In this document: one piece after another, positions 34,437 through 48,841 of the stretch
Layout of the letters: each line of letters opens with the position of its first letter
How positions within the stretch are numbered: position 1 is the first letter of the stretch
From: Glandiceps talaboti
Lineage: Eukaryota > Hemichordata > Enteropneusta > Spengelidae
NCBI RefSeq assembly: GCF_964340395.1
Contig: NC_135570.1
Coordinates: forward strand, 173,501-237,500
Reading direction: 5' to 3'
Length of the DNA stretch: 64,000 nt
Program-made: the position numbers and the translations under genes
The notes under the pieces: model-generated
What the model was told of the DNA's origin: nothing
Seen by the model: only the letters and a program-made list of their open reading frames with translations
The model's database searches: none

Positions 34437-35014
34437 TGATATTATTACTAAGGAGGTCTGATATGTGTTGATATTATTACTAAGGAGGTCTGATATGTGT
34501 TGATATTATTACTAAGGAGGTCTGATATGTGTTGATATTATTACTAAGGAGGTCTGATATATGTTGATATTATTACTAAGGAGGTCTGATATGTGTTGAT
34601 ATTATTACTAAGGAGGTCTGATATGTGTTGATATTATTACTAAGGAGGTCTGATATATGTTGATATTATTACTAAGGAGGTCTGATATATGTTGATATTA
34701 TTACTAAGGAGGTCTGATATATGTTGATATTATTACTAAGGAGGTCTGATATGTGTTGATATTATTACTATAAGGAGGTCTGATATGTGTTGATATTATT
34801 ACTAAGGAGGTCTGATATGTGTTGATATTATTACTAAGGAGGTCTGATATGTGTTGATATTATTACTAAGGAGGTCTGATATATGTTGATATTATTACTA
34901 AGGAGGTCTGATATGTGTTGATATTATTACTAAGGAGGTCTGATATGTGTTGATATTATTACTAAGGAGGTCTGATATATGTTGATATTATTACTAAGGA
35001 GGTCTGATATGTAT
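34437..35014. repeat. 32-bp minisatellite, 18 units
   Basis: Unit: TGATATTATTACTAAGGAGG followed by TCTGATATGTGT or TCTGATATATGT. The spacing is 32 bp except for one unit with a 2-bp insertion (ACTATAAGG). The two end variants (GTGT/ATGT) are interspersed. Confidence 0.97.
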
Positions 35015-36682
35015 TAATGTTTCTCCGTTTAAAGGAACCCCCTCCATCAATAATAATGCACCGTACGTGACAGAACCGTTTCTTGGTTGCTATACCGTTA
35101 TATATTTCAATGTGAAATGCGTGTATACCTAGGCTTTCTTTTGAAATAAAACTACTCATCCGAGGAGTACACATTGTTAAGAGATACACTACATATATCC
35201 TTTCGATGCACACATTATTTACATTTCTAAGATTTCCGTTTTCCCTAAAGACGGAAAAAAGTTAAACGTCTCCATGCAAAATGACTGAATTCATTACATT
35301 TGAATATAACTAAGTTAAGGAAAAGATTTGCGGAAACCATACAAAGTGCTGTATTATTACAGATATTTCTTGCATAACAATTAAATAATATTTGACATAC
35401 TGCAAGGTAAATCACAGTTTACAATTATTATATAGCGATGACGCAAATCATGAAATATGGAGATTCATCTCCCATTTCCTTACATTAGACTCGTTAAAAT
35501 GATGTTATATTTCCAAACTTTCACAGCTTTCACTGTTTTTTGATGACTGATCTCCATCACTGCCTTCTTTGCCAGACGTGATGTCGAAAATTTAACAAAA
35601 ACGTTATTTTGAATAATATGTTTTCTAATATTTCACCTTGGGATACCATACATAGTCATTACTAATGACACATTTCAATACTATGTCTCACGTAGGTTGT
35701 TTTCTAGCAATTACAGTGACGTCACACATCAGATCAAATGTCTATCACAAATAAACAAAGAGAGCGTGATCCATCGATCAGACATGTATCATTTTACGTA
35801 ATCGTGCACACAATTCATTTCCCATTAAAAAAAACTTTCCATTTTTCCTAGACACACGACACGTAGTATACAGTTTGCATTTACACAGACTCGTAAGTTG
35901 TGGTCGCACACATATTGATTAAAACAAGTTTTTAAAACCATGGGAACTACATCATACTGGCCTACATCTTTATATGACAAAGACTAAATAGTTTGGTTCC
36001 GATTTAAATGAAATGTCACTGGAAATTAGTCGTAGATCCTTTAAGTTGGGTAGAAGTTGGAAAACAATTGTTTCAGAATAATTTGATGGTGCTGAATAAA
36101 AAAAGTCTTCCAAGTGAGATGTTATTCCTCCAAAATTTGCATTTACATAAATTGAACTTTGCCAAAATTACTAGTATACAAACAAGGAATGCCTTTCAGC
36201 TGTTTGAAAGCTTTTAGGAAACTTCCAGAATGCTCTTTCAACGGTGGATATGTTGAATCCGTTGAGTTTGTTTTTTGTTTTGTATGCAGTTTTCTTCAAT
36301 GTTTCTGCAGACTTCTCACGTTACATATTAATAACATAACTTTATAAGGGCATTATAGGGGTGCTCATCAATGAAAGAAATCCCTTCAAACAAATTTGTT
36401 GGTGATCGAATTTCAAAATACATGTACATGTAAAGTTACTCACAGTCTCGGCCCGATTTCAGAAAGTGCTGCTAAATTGGTTCTGTAGGCATTTTAGGGG
36501 AGAAGGTGGATGGCAACCTTTTTAGGGTAATTCGATGGTGCTGAATCAAAGAATGCCTTCGAAGAGAAATTTTCAGATTTTACACCTCAAAATTTGCTTA
36601 ACATTTGCATTTATTTGTATGTCAGTCTTACCATTATAGATCTTGGAGGACCTATTGTCTCACAATTGGAATTTCCTCGAAT
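35015..36682. other. Intergenic, with a diverged ~80-bp repeat pair
   Basis: Segments near 36077-36160 and 36528-36612 share TTTGATGGTGCTGAAT-like starts and an AAAATTTGC...TTGCATTTA end, so they are two copies of an old repeat in the same orientation. No gene is supported. Confidence 0.5.
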
Positions 36683-36895
<213 letters not shown>

Positions 36896-38350
36896 TCTGT
36901 CTCTGTGCGTTTACCTGTATGCTCGTGTCTCAGTGTCTGTGTGTTCGGGTGTGTAGTGTTGTAAATCACTTTTTACCATTACTAAGCCGTCGGTTCTACA
37001 GTTCCACGACGACTTTCACTTATCCATTTTGCCCCACGGTATGATGCATTAAACAAGTATCAGGTTATACACGTTTATCCCTTGTATTCTATATTTAGAT
37101 CGTGAAAAGTGAACCTTAATATTAAAAATACAGGTTGGGTCAGTACAATAGATTGATTTTGAAAACACATCTTAAAGTATTAACTAATTGTTACAAAAAT
37201 GAGGAACGATAATAAATTCCTTGTGTACAATATAATAATTAAATGGAGACTGTTGATTGATTGCGTACCCGTATTTTCAACAGGCGTGACCTTTTTTTAA
37301 ATCTGTCTTGCTGTATACGTCACGTCTCCAGTCGAAAACACCATTCTAACATCAAGCTGTTGAAATCAAAATAATGATGGGCATTATTTTGACGTAGTTC
37401 AACTTCTTTAATCATATATTGTTATTACAAGAGATTGTTGGTGACTGTGTGGATAAAATACAACACAAATACATACAAACATCATTGTCAATGAAAGTAG
37501 GTTACAATATAGTATGCAGAATATCAGTAGATATTCTTGAAAAGGTTTTGCTGAGTTTGATATACCAACTACCTTATGTTATAAACTTGAGTAATTTCGT
37601 TCAGGCATTTATATTACGGGGCGTCGTATTTGATCTAATTTTGAGATATATGCTCCGTTGATAGTGTTGAATTATATGCCCCGATCCAACTAATAATAAG
37701 AGCCATGCGTTTAACAACTACTATACTATCCGCTTGTGAGCATATACTATTTTTAGCACATGTGCGGAAGTGTACCTCTATCAGGGAACAAGAAGCGCAG
37801 ATGGTATGGTACTCCTCGCTAATTAGAAAAGCAACGCCTAAAGGTATAATGAGTTCAAACAATTATAAAATGATAGTAGATTTTTGGTTCGCTTTGATTA
37901 CATTGTCAATGTTGATTAATTAACCTTCTCATTGCAGACAAATTTCGTATTTAAGGTTAGATTTCTGGACAGAAATGGTTGTGAGACACCATAGATAACT
38001 CAAAATTATGATAAGCGGAGAGAGGTACATCCTCCCACAGTCTAGCAGGAGATTTTATGTTGTAACTACATTGATAGTTTTGACTTGAAATCAAAGAAGA
38101 TAGTTGCACGTTATCCAAGTATGAATCATCATCAGATCATTCTATTCACTTGCGTTATTTGGAATCAAATGTTGACCTACATTCCAGCATGCACTGTGAT
38201 GTTTCATACTTTAAACGCTGCTTGACATTGGTACACGTAACATTAATATATCATACAGAAGAAAATGAAATAATCAGATTCATCAATCAGATATGCATTA
38301 TCTACCCGTCTGTACTGTGATGCACAACATATGATAATTGCACACCAACA
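36896..38350. other. Intergenic, nothing recognised
   Basis: AT-rich unique sequence. Short ORFs on both strands near 37419-37923 show no domain or splice context. Confidence 0.5.
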
Positions 38351-38475
38351 ATGTATGTATGTATGTATGTATGTATGTATGTATGTATGTATGTATGTAT
38401 GTATGTATGTACGTACGTACGTACGTACGTACGTACGCACGTACGCACGCACGCACGTACGTATGTACGTACGTA
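38351..38475. repeat. (GTAT)n followed by (ACGT/ACGC)n microsatellite
   Basis: About 15 GTAT units grade into ACGT and ACGC units. The ACGT part is self-complementary and could extrude as a hairpin. Confidence 0.95.
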
Positions 38476-39013
38476 TAATACAAGCTTTCAAATTTAAATG
38501 AAATGGTCTTAATATATACGTTGAAAAGTCTCTTCTCCTCTCTTTGTACTTTATATTTCATTACATCTTGTCTACGGTTAAGTAATGTAATCACGTCATG
38601 ACGGTAACAACTACAGTACATTTACTACTCGGCATTTAAATTGAACACGTCAAGAGTTATATTTCAACTGTATTCTTATGGCTAGCTACAAATTTGATTT
38701 GATAAATTTGGACCCTGAGGTCACATAAAAAGTAAGTGGCATAATACAATAAGTGTTGCCATACGTTAATATCGCTACATAGACATTGCATTTGAAAGTT
38801 GGGGCTCTAAATCGAATTTTAAAGTGCATTAAGGTGATATGTTTGAGAACAGACGTGGTCACAAATATTGCTGTGTACTAACTGTCAACTTTGAATATCA
38901 ATGCCGTAGCATATTTAGATCACGAGAGTTCTGCATTGTACATTCTTTGTGTTTGTTGTGTAGTCAAAACTGTGGATCAAGGTGCGTGGGTGGGTGGGTG
39001 GTTGAGGAATATA
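38476..39013. other. Intergenic, nothing recognised
   Basis: No coding exon, RNA gene or mobile element is seen. Confidence 0.5.
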
Positions 39014-39219
39014 ATGTATGTATGTATGTATGTATGTATGTATGTATGTATGTATGTATGTATGTATGTATGTATGTATGTATGTGCATGTGTGTAGGTG
39101 TGTATTTACGTATGTATGTATGTATGTATTTATTTACTCACTCACTCACTCACTCACTCACTCACTCACTCACTCACTCACTCACTCACTCACTCACTCA
39201 GATCAAACATCGATCGATA

Positions 39220-39302
<83 letters not shown>
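39014..39302. repeat. Composite (GTAT)n, (CACT)n, (AATC)n microsatellite
   Basis: (GTAT)n to about 39136 with a GTGC/GTGT interruption, then (CACT)n at about 39137-39199, then (AATC)n at about 39220-39302. The long ORF over it is repeat-derived. Confidence 0.95.
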
Positions 39303-40722
<1,420 letters not shown>

Positions 40723-42253
40723 ATGCTGGGACGCGCACAAATGTTCTAGTTGTCTAGTGTATTTACCCGCAATGTACAACAGCACATGGCGAATGCTATA
40801 AGCATTACCGTCTTTGTATCTATAGCTTCAATTTATAGAGAAGGCGGGTCGTTGTAAGAGGTTCTTGTTTATATGTTTTAAATTTGGTATGTTATACGAA
40901 ATGGACAAGGTATTATTTTTAATCCTATTTTTATGTCACAAATATACTTTCCCTAGCCTATGGTATATCGTAGCAAATATACTTTCCCTAGCCTATGGTA
41001 TATCGTAGCACAGTCACTACATTATCTATGGTTCATCTTTGTTCTGCACATTTACCCATAGCAACGTGTATCTTGCTACACATGGCATGTCTTGGAAAGC
41101 ATATATCCTTTAAATATCTAGGGGAGAAAAGGGAATATTACGTTACGTAATGATATACGGTTTGTACAAATCCAGCAACATTTAAAAATGTGAGAGCCAT
41201 GATAACATTCCAAAAAATCTACCTTAACGTTTGTTGATGCTTGATACTTTACCACACGGTGTTTTATTTGTTAGCGATACGCTGGTGGTAATTTCACATC
41301 TATCTACGTCACCACACACGTAATAACATTCTCTGTTACCTCAACATCTTCAAATGTCAATCACCTATCAATGAAAGTTTGTGACTCACAAATCACAGGA
41401 GATAAAGTAAAGTAAGGTATTTTCACACCTTAATCACTTCTGGGTATTATATATACATTCAACCCCTGCAGTTCTTATCCTTTCAAATGTACATATACTC
41501 GTAAAATATTATTTCAGAGTATAAAGCAGCTTATTTTCTATTTTCTCAGGGGTATCGAAGTATTGAGATACATCCCTTTTTCAGGTTACAGAAATGACCC
41601 CTAAACGAGCCCCCAGTGGGATGTCGAAAATGTAATTTACCACTCTGAAAACATATAATGGACTCATACAAATATTCTTTTATACAGCTGTCTTGCATTT
41701 AAGTCCTAACTTCTGTGATTTGAAATTGCCTTAATTGAGTTATTGCTAGTGGTATTATCTCTATAGGCATCTAATAGATAGGCATAGATAGGCGTCTTGA
41801 CAACTGAATATTAATGTATGCAGAAATGTCATATTTGAAATATTGGCATATTTAACCAAATTTAATGTATAATTTACCTTTGTGCTACTTAATTACAAAC
41901 AGGAGGTGATCTACTAATATGTTGATTTGTCTGCTAATTCTATTGATCTCTAGTAGCTAACAAATGTTAAGTGTTTTGATTAAACAACATAGATTAGTAC
42001 TTGTAAACAAGATAACTTGTTGATTATCGAATTCAGATTAATAAATAATTTTCCAATGGCGTGATCAACACTTGTCTTACACGTGAACAATTTACATATG
42101 ACATAGCCTTTAATCTCAATCTTAAATATTCTGGTGGAAAGTTCACAGTGTCTTCTAGAACAATGAATCGAGATGAGAGATCATTTAGTTATGGCAAACT
42201 ATATTTACAATAATGACATCACCATAATTTCAAGGTGACAACTAGAACTTATA
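40723..42253. other. Intergenic, with one ~35-bp tandem duplication
   Basis: A block containing CTTTCCCTAGCCTATGGTAT is doubled at about 40938-41009. No gene is supported. Confidence 0.55.
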
Positions 42254-42524
42254 TGTTATAGGGACATGGAGAAATAAAGTTTACTCTTAGATTTTGAATT
42301 ACAACGCAACTGTTGGTGTGCGGTGTCTCTCTCTGCCTGAGTGTAAGAGCGTACGTATGAGTGACGATATCAGTGTGGCTAATTCGTAACTTTGACCATC
42401 TCGTTAGATCCTGGTACCCTAGAAAGATAGTTAGAGTGGAGAATCGTTTACGTTCTGCTGATCTACCTACAACTGCACTACTTAGACACAGAAACGTAAT
42501 ATCAAGCAACCCCAGAACGTAACA
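42254..42524 (+). mobile_element. 5' LTR of a decayed Ty3/gypsy-like retrotransposon
   Basis: A 271-bp segment beginning TGTTATAGGG and ending CGTAACA, so its ends are the inverted repeat TGTTA/TAACA typical of LTRs. AATAAA occurs 20 bp in. One base after the end, TGGTGTTGAATCCCGGGC (42526-42543) starts with TGG as a tRNA primer-binding site should. A gag remnant follows. No second LTR is seen in the window. Confidence 0.65.
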
Positions 42525-42601
42525 CTGGTGTTGAATCCCGGGCTTGTCAACGTATGATTTTATGCTCTGGACGGATTTTGATGACAACGAGACACCTAAC
42601 G

Positions 42602-43012
42602 ATGGCAGAAGCAGACATTGAATTAGCACCGCCACTACCACAGCCACCGGCACTACTCCAACAGCCACAACCTGAACAACAGAATGGTAATGCTAATCAA
42701 CCTGGACAAGCTGAGGATGGCATGGCTCATTTAGAGACTAGAATAACGAATTTAATGGTAACCCAATAAGTTTTACCGGAGAAGTTCACTGGTAAACATG
42801 ATCAAATTCCTACCAGATTGTTACGTAAGTTTGAAAACTACGTTGCTTTGAAGGGCTACACCAATGAATAAAATCTCCATCTTTTCAGCTTCTTTTCAAA
42901 ATATATGGCGGAAGGTTGGTACAATGCTTTACCTCAAGATCACATTAACAACTGGGCACGACTACGTCAGGCATTTTTACAGAGATTTTAAAATAAGACA
43001 CCCAAATGGCTT
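42602..43012 (+). pseudogene. Gag remnant of a Ty3/gypsy-like retrotransposon
   Basis: Starting at ATGGCAGAAGCAGAC, a single reading frame gives a Pro/Gln-rich N-terminus, then PEKFTGKHDQIPTRLLRKFE, YVALKGYTNE, YMAEGWYNALPQDHINNW and LRQAFLQRF. This order is typical of retrotransposon capsid proteins. It is broken by in-frame TAA codons at 42767, about 42869 and about 42991; at least two could be former CAA codons. The element is cut off by a (GTAT)n array, and pol is absent. It cannot be functional. Confidence 0.75.
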
Positions 43013-43110
43013 GTATGTATGTATGTATGTATGTATGTATGTATGTATGTATGTATGTATGGTAGGTAGGCACGTAGTAGGTAAGTAAGCAGGTAGGTAG
43101 GTAGGTAGAT
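43013..43110. repeat. (GTAT)n microsatellite with GTAG-type tail
   Basis: About 12 GTAT units then GTAGGTAGG-like units. It replaces the rest of the retrotransposon at this point. Confidence 0.92.
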
Positions 43111-44320
43111 AGGTATAGACGAATTGCCAGACGGGCAGATGATGGATATGTTGATTGATGGATAGATAGCTGAAAGGATATTACAGCTACGGTCGGTCTG
43201 CAAAGTTATTACTCAGTCTGTTGTAATAAAAATAATCAACCAGCCCTTTGACCCGGGTTACATTATGACATTCAACATGTGTTGCAAATGTAATAATCTA
43301 TATATAACGCAGATTTGACCCGTACGTTGCCATCGGAGTACCGTTCATTTTCTAAAGTTATTTCAGTTCATCCAGATATTGTGTAAATGCATATTACATT
43401 TTGCACGAATTGTAGTTTGGAAGTTTGGATTTTTATTAGCAATATTCAAAATTGAGTAAACTGTAGACGCAACTTTGTTTACCATTATAACATAACGTCA
43501 GGGCCCCTGTGCTAGTACAAGTTCCCTAGCGTGAATAGAAGATTAATAGTGCCCACTGTATGCATATTTAGGTCACCATAGGAAACTAGTTATTACCATG
43601 TGGCATGATCTAAGGCGGCCAATGGAGGATGTAAGAGCTCGATGTGTTATAACAAAAATGTTTAAATATGTAAACGAAAGCAGAAAACGATTTACATTAC
43701 AACGACATAAAAATATAATATTGGAATAATATGACGTTTTATATAAAGCTTATCAACAGAATGACAATATTATAAACTCAGCTTGTGCCACTGCAAAAAG
43801 AGGCATGGTATGATTTGTTCCAAAGGTTAACTGTAAATGATATAAATGATACATTAAAACTGCGTTCATCGTTCTCCGTCTTGAAAAAAGTCTTAAGCAA
43901 ATATTGTCTATTTATCAAGTTGACAAACCATACAAACTGAATTACTCACATCGATGTATGCTATCGATTTGACTAACAAAACACTGACTGTTGACAACAC
44001 TGCCTATGAAAAAATTATGTTTTGATGCGATGCGCACCTTGAATAATAGTTAATAATTATTCGAATAGTGAAATTGATTGGCCGATGGAAATAGCTTTGG
44101 GAACGATAGTTATTCTTTATTGATCGAAAGAACACCCGTAATCTATAATTCATGATAATGAGGCTATGGGTCGATTTTGATATTAAACAGAATGTTTGTT
44201 CTGAACTGACCTGGTTTTGGAAATATTGATTACATATCATTTGTGAGGAGAATTTAATGTCAAACTATGCTATTACGTACTTGATAGGACGTTTACTACG
44301 AGAATCTACATAACATGTCT
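43111..44320. other. Intergenic, nothing recognised
   Basis: No coding exon or mobile element is supported. Confidence 0.45.
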
Positions 44321-44400
44321 TTGAAATGAAATGAAATGAAATGAAATGTATTTTATTCCAAACTGTAAGCTTACATGGTAAATAAGTGTATAAAACGTAT
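44321..44400 (-). mobile_element. Possible 3' end of a non-LTR retrotransposon with (ATTTC)n tail
   Basis: Read on the minus strand, TTACAGTTTGGAATAAAATA runs into CATTTC repeated about five times. An AATAAA followed by a short tandem tail in place of poly-A resembles CR1/L2-group 3' ends. No coding part is found. Confidence 0.4.
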
Positions 44401-47400
44401 ATGTATCTGACTTAAACAGTGATTGATTTTGCAAGTTGATAAAGGTTTGTGAAATGGCAAGCTATTTCATAGGTAGTACATCTCATTCCACAGACGTAAA
44501 TTAAAACAAAATTATGTTAGAGTAATCGAGAGATGTAGTTCAACTTCTGACTGTTCTATTTTTACAAGCACAACCGTCCTCTCTTATTACGGCCAAAATA
44601 GTTCATTTAGATGGTAGTAAATTTGATGAATTTCGATTATATTCTTCATCTTGAAAGTCAACGGAAATGTCAAATAGATTTTACTGAACAGTCGATTTGA
44701 TTTCACAAACAGTTTTTGGCGAAATAGATTTAGGACTTATAAGTAAAAATATTTTCCATGTTGATTATTCAAATGTCATACTCAGCTACAAGTGTAATTG
44801 TACTATTGAAATTACTATAATGTATATATTATCTTTTAAATTAAAAACATGATGTCTGACATTTCAACATATCTTATATTAAGAATGATCTTGGTATACT
44901 ATCATAGCAAAATAGTGAAACATGATTTATAATGCCATAGCATGTATGTTTTGAATATGTGCTTATTTGTTGAAGAATATAAATGCGTTAATTTGTAACT
45001 AATGGCCAGTCATTCTATAATGATAATACAACCATTACCCTACCTTGGAGGTGTCACTAGCCTTACTACTACGGTAACCGAAAATTCTATTTCCATCAAT
45101 AGTGTGTGAACGTGTTTATCGTTCTGCTAAGAGCTCTACAGACAACAACAATATTGAGTATGTCACTCTCTTTGCAATTCATGTTTCAAAGAAGCATTAT
45201 TTGGCATTCATCTTCCAATCAAACTTAAATAAACATTATATGAAAAATGTATTTGTGTCAATTAAAGAGAACGGGTTGCAGATAACATGATGTGTTACTC
45301 GGTTTGATTGTGTATGTAATAAAGTGAGAGTAGAATTAATTGTGTACTTGAAATATTAAGTGTTGTAATTCACAGCAACTAAGAGTACTTGAAGTTCCTC
45401 TTCACAACTGTGTGAGAATGAAAAGTACTTCTATTTATGATAACCCTGAATTCCGTTCATTCAGCTCTCGAATTATCACACACTGCAGATTTCATAAGAA
45501 ATGATAAAACTATTACACTTCATGTTTAAAGTGTGCGTGCGTATGTTAATATCGGCAAGAGAAAAATATCGAAAACCTAAGACATATACAACTGGAAAAC
45601 ATATATTTTCATCGTATGGTTGGTAATTGATGAGTAGTGAGTGCCTATCATTGAAAGAAACCGTGAACAAATAATTGACATTGAAAGGTTATCGCAACAC
45701 CACGAGATCACCTTTAGTACAGATTAATCTAGTAAAGTGTAATGAAGTGAGGATTCCACGCAATATACGTATCATCTAATCGAGGCGATCAGCTATTAGA
45801 TTATTTATTATTTTCGGGCTTTATATAAGGGAACGCGCTGAGATAATGTTAATTGTTACGTGCAGTTCATTTTATATATCTTAATGATATAACATTGAAA
45901 TAATTATCAGTCACATGTCTGCTTGTCAATCACATTGTTACTTATTGTTAAGAAGTTGGACAGAAAGTGAACTAACTGAGTGGGGAGTGAGTGAGTGAGT
46001 GAGTGAGTGAGTGGGTGGGTGGGTGGGTGAGTGAGTGAGTGAGTGAGTGAGTGAGTGAATGGGGTCGTGCAAGATAATGACAGAGTGACTTAGTTGATAT
46101 CAAAAGGGTTTGATATCATGTAAGCCCACTATTCATAGTATAGTAATCAGCAAGTCATTCAATCGATGAGCATAGAGTAAACTGGGAAATCATTTTCATT
46201 AGCCTATTAGATATATGAAGGTACAAACAACACTTACATTGGGTGACAATAACACTCGACAAATTCTTTCCTGTTGTTATTGAATCATACATTTCGTAAT
46301 AACATATATAGATATCTTCAAAATAACAATCACAACGGTAGTGATTACTTTGCACGAATTCAACATTCTCGATTAGAGAATTTCGCCTGTTGTGACAGCA
46401 TTTGTCAATTTTTCGTTGGAACACCAAGGGACAGATAAAAATTTAATAATCAAAGAGAAAGTTGCCAATGGCATGCAAAGAATCATATATTAAAAAGATT
46501 ATTTGAAAGATTAATATATTAAATAACCAGATTTAAACTGAATGCCTTCCGTAAGGGCAAAGTTTTTATGTATATCAAGTTATAATGAATCTGAAGCTTG
46601 CATTCCTGAGATATAGCCTAATTACTAAAAACCATTAATTACGTAAATTGCTCATTAATATTCACGGGAATTTTACCAAAACCTAATCAAGTCTTGCCAT
46701 TATCCTACGAAATACGTCTTCAAAATTTCGTTTGAATTGAGCAAGCCGTTATGGAGAAAACGATGACACAGACAGACACACAGACACAGACTTCCACCCA
46801 CTACATACATCTCTTCCTTACAGAAGAAAAAATTCTAATTTGAAAAATAATTCCCCAATTGGTGAGATGGTTGGAAAGGGAAAGCGATTTAAATACTTTT
46901 TTCTGTGTTTATCCATAATGGTAATACGAATCTTGACAAAAGATGAGAGCAGACATATTGAATCTCTAACTCCAAGTTTAAAAAAATGCTACTTATACCA
47001 ACATAATGTGAAATTTGTGTGTCAATTCATTATTTGCCCAAAGATGTGTCTGTCAATAGATTTGAAAGGCTATTCGGCACAATACGATATTTTAATAACA
47101 ATTGCTACATCAGTAAACTTAAATCCCTAGTTTAATAATAACACTAAGTTACTGTGTATGAACTATTTGAAAATGTAATATGTTTAAAGCACTTTTGACA
47201 TTTCATCAGAAAGCAGCTGATCAAACAGAATATACTCCCAAAGAAAAGGGTCAAATTACCGCCATAAAAGTGAATATTAATCAAGAAAATGGGAAGCATG
47301 AAAGACCCAAAGAATTACCAACGCTCTCGCTCTACAGAATTCCAAAAATGGAAGATTATTAGTAGTTTAAAATGAAGCAATTCGGATCAGATCTTAATTT

Positions 47401-47694
47401 CCTTGAAATAGTATATTGAGGAATAGTCAGAGAGGCAAACATTTCCGTTCGTACATTTAGAATGTTTTGCACTCACATAGACATGTGTTTGAAATCGTTA
47501 AATTTACTGCATATATCAACGGCTCCATCGAAACATAGGTCATTTATTCATTTTACTGTTCGATAATAAAAGTGGCTGAGGCACTTGATTTTGTGATCTT
47601 TCCATGATTCATTTTCTCCCAGCATGCAATACATGAGATATGCTAATTGTTATGTTCTTTATACCCCTTGTGACATTGAGATAACACTGTGATA
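44401..47694. other. Intergenic; (GTGA)n(GTGG)n(GTGA)n at about 45984-46057
   Basis: The microsatellite again has a symmetric A-B-A order. Several ORFs of 60-96 codons (for example 46840-47130) have no recognisable similarity or splice context. Confidence 0.55.
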
Positions 47695-47788
47695 GTTAAG
47701 TTTCATGTAACAAACACTGATCCACAGTACGTGGATTTTTTGTTAAGTTTCAGGTAACAAACACTGATCCACAGTACGTGGAATTTTT
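47695..47788. repeat. 47-bp tandem duplication
   Basis: A block starting GTTAAGTTTCATGTAACAAA and containing CCACAGTACGTGGA (an inverted repeat, CCAC..GTGG) occurs twice with two or three differences. Confidence 0.9.
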
Positions 47789-48579
47789 GCATTAGACAAA
47801 ATGTATGTATGTTCAACAATAATCACATCGACTAAAGCTTTGGCAGCTGCTTCTTCATGTCACATTGGCGCCAGTGGGGTTTCGAAGCTGACAACCACAT
47901 ATGTCATTATGGACATATAATATATGTTTATATATGTAACAGGCTTTAATTCGAACAATGTATGACTTTTATTTACGCACTGTTCTTATGACTATATAAA
48001 TCTAGTATTTATTTTGTCATATTTTCTTCAAAGAGTTACTTTGAAACAGAATATCAAGTAACCATGTTCGTCTTTTCATTTGCTATATTTTCAGTTCAAG
48101 TCAATTTGTCAATGGAATCCTTTGAGATATAGGCATAATTTATATCATGATAAATATTGGATAAATTATACCTTGAACGATATCATATACACAGATATTA
48201 TTACGTTTCAGTGCACATGACAATGTTATAATGGTCACTGGAGTGAGCTTTAAATATATTCATTGATGCTATCCTGCCTTTGTACAAGAAAGAAACATTT
48301 ATTTTAATAAATTCATGAATGTCTTCCAGTTGATATTACTCAGTATACAAAGTGCAAACCCTGCTTAATAACGTTAACACGTCTATAATTGCTTCCCTCG
48401 TCAACAAAATAACAGATAATTACTAGACAGTCAAAATCTTCATATCAATAGTATTGAGGGCTTAACTATTACCACAATCACTCTACTTCTATGATATACT
48501 GAATACAACTACAGTATTTGGCACCACCTCTAATCCCATCCCTCTATGTTCCACTATATGCAGTTCCAACATTTGATGA
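47789..48579. other. Intergenic, nothing recognised
   Basis: AT-rich, no supported feature. Confidence 0.45.
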
Positions 48580-48841
48580 ATAAATTACTTCCCTCATAGT
48601 TTGCCATTGTAACAAACAGGACCACCGTTACTATAATGTTCAGCCAACACCCGGTATTCAACATAATTCCCATGTATTTGATGGTTCGTATGTTGAATTT
48701 GTCCCTTATCTCATTTATGCACATTTGTTGAGAACCACCTATATAAATACCACTCGACTTTATCCTGTTAATATCACCAGGACAAAAAAAAGAATATTTG
48801 TCAATTGAATGTATCAAGTATGAAGGTATCTGATAAATCAA
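48580..48841 (-). pseudogene. Possible non-LTR reverse-transcriptase relic
   Basis: On the minus strand the frame contains INRIKSSGIYIGGSQ and, 16 residues further, IRTIKYMGIML. This is the spacing seen in LINE RT domains around the 'N..K..G.wLG ... IKYLGI' region. Only about 60 residues are recognisable and no catalytic motif is present. Confidence 0.4.

Noticed and set aside
34437-35014. CRISPR-like regular repeats (also the 28-, 36- and 52-bp arrays)
   Set aside because: The units are directly joined with no unique spacers, and the context is clearly a eukaryotic genome.
42526-42550. GTTGAATCCCGGG as part of a tRNA gene
   Set aside because: It resembles a T-arm only superficially; no cloverleaf could be drawn around it, and its place next to the LTR end fits a primer-binding site better.
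42249-42668. 139-codon minus-strand ORF starting MAVGVVPVAVVV
   Set aside because: It lies antisense over the LTR and gag remnant and is explained by that element.
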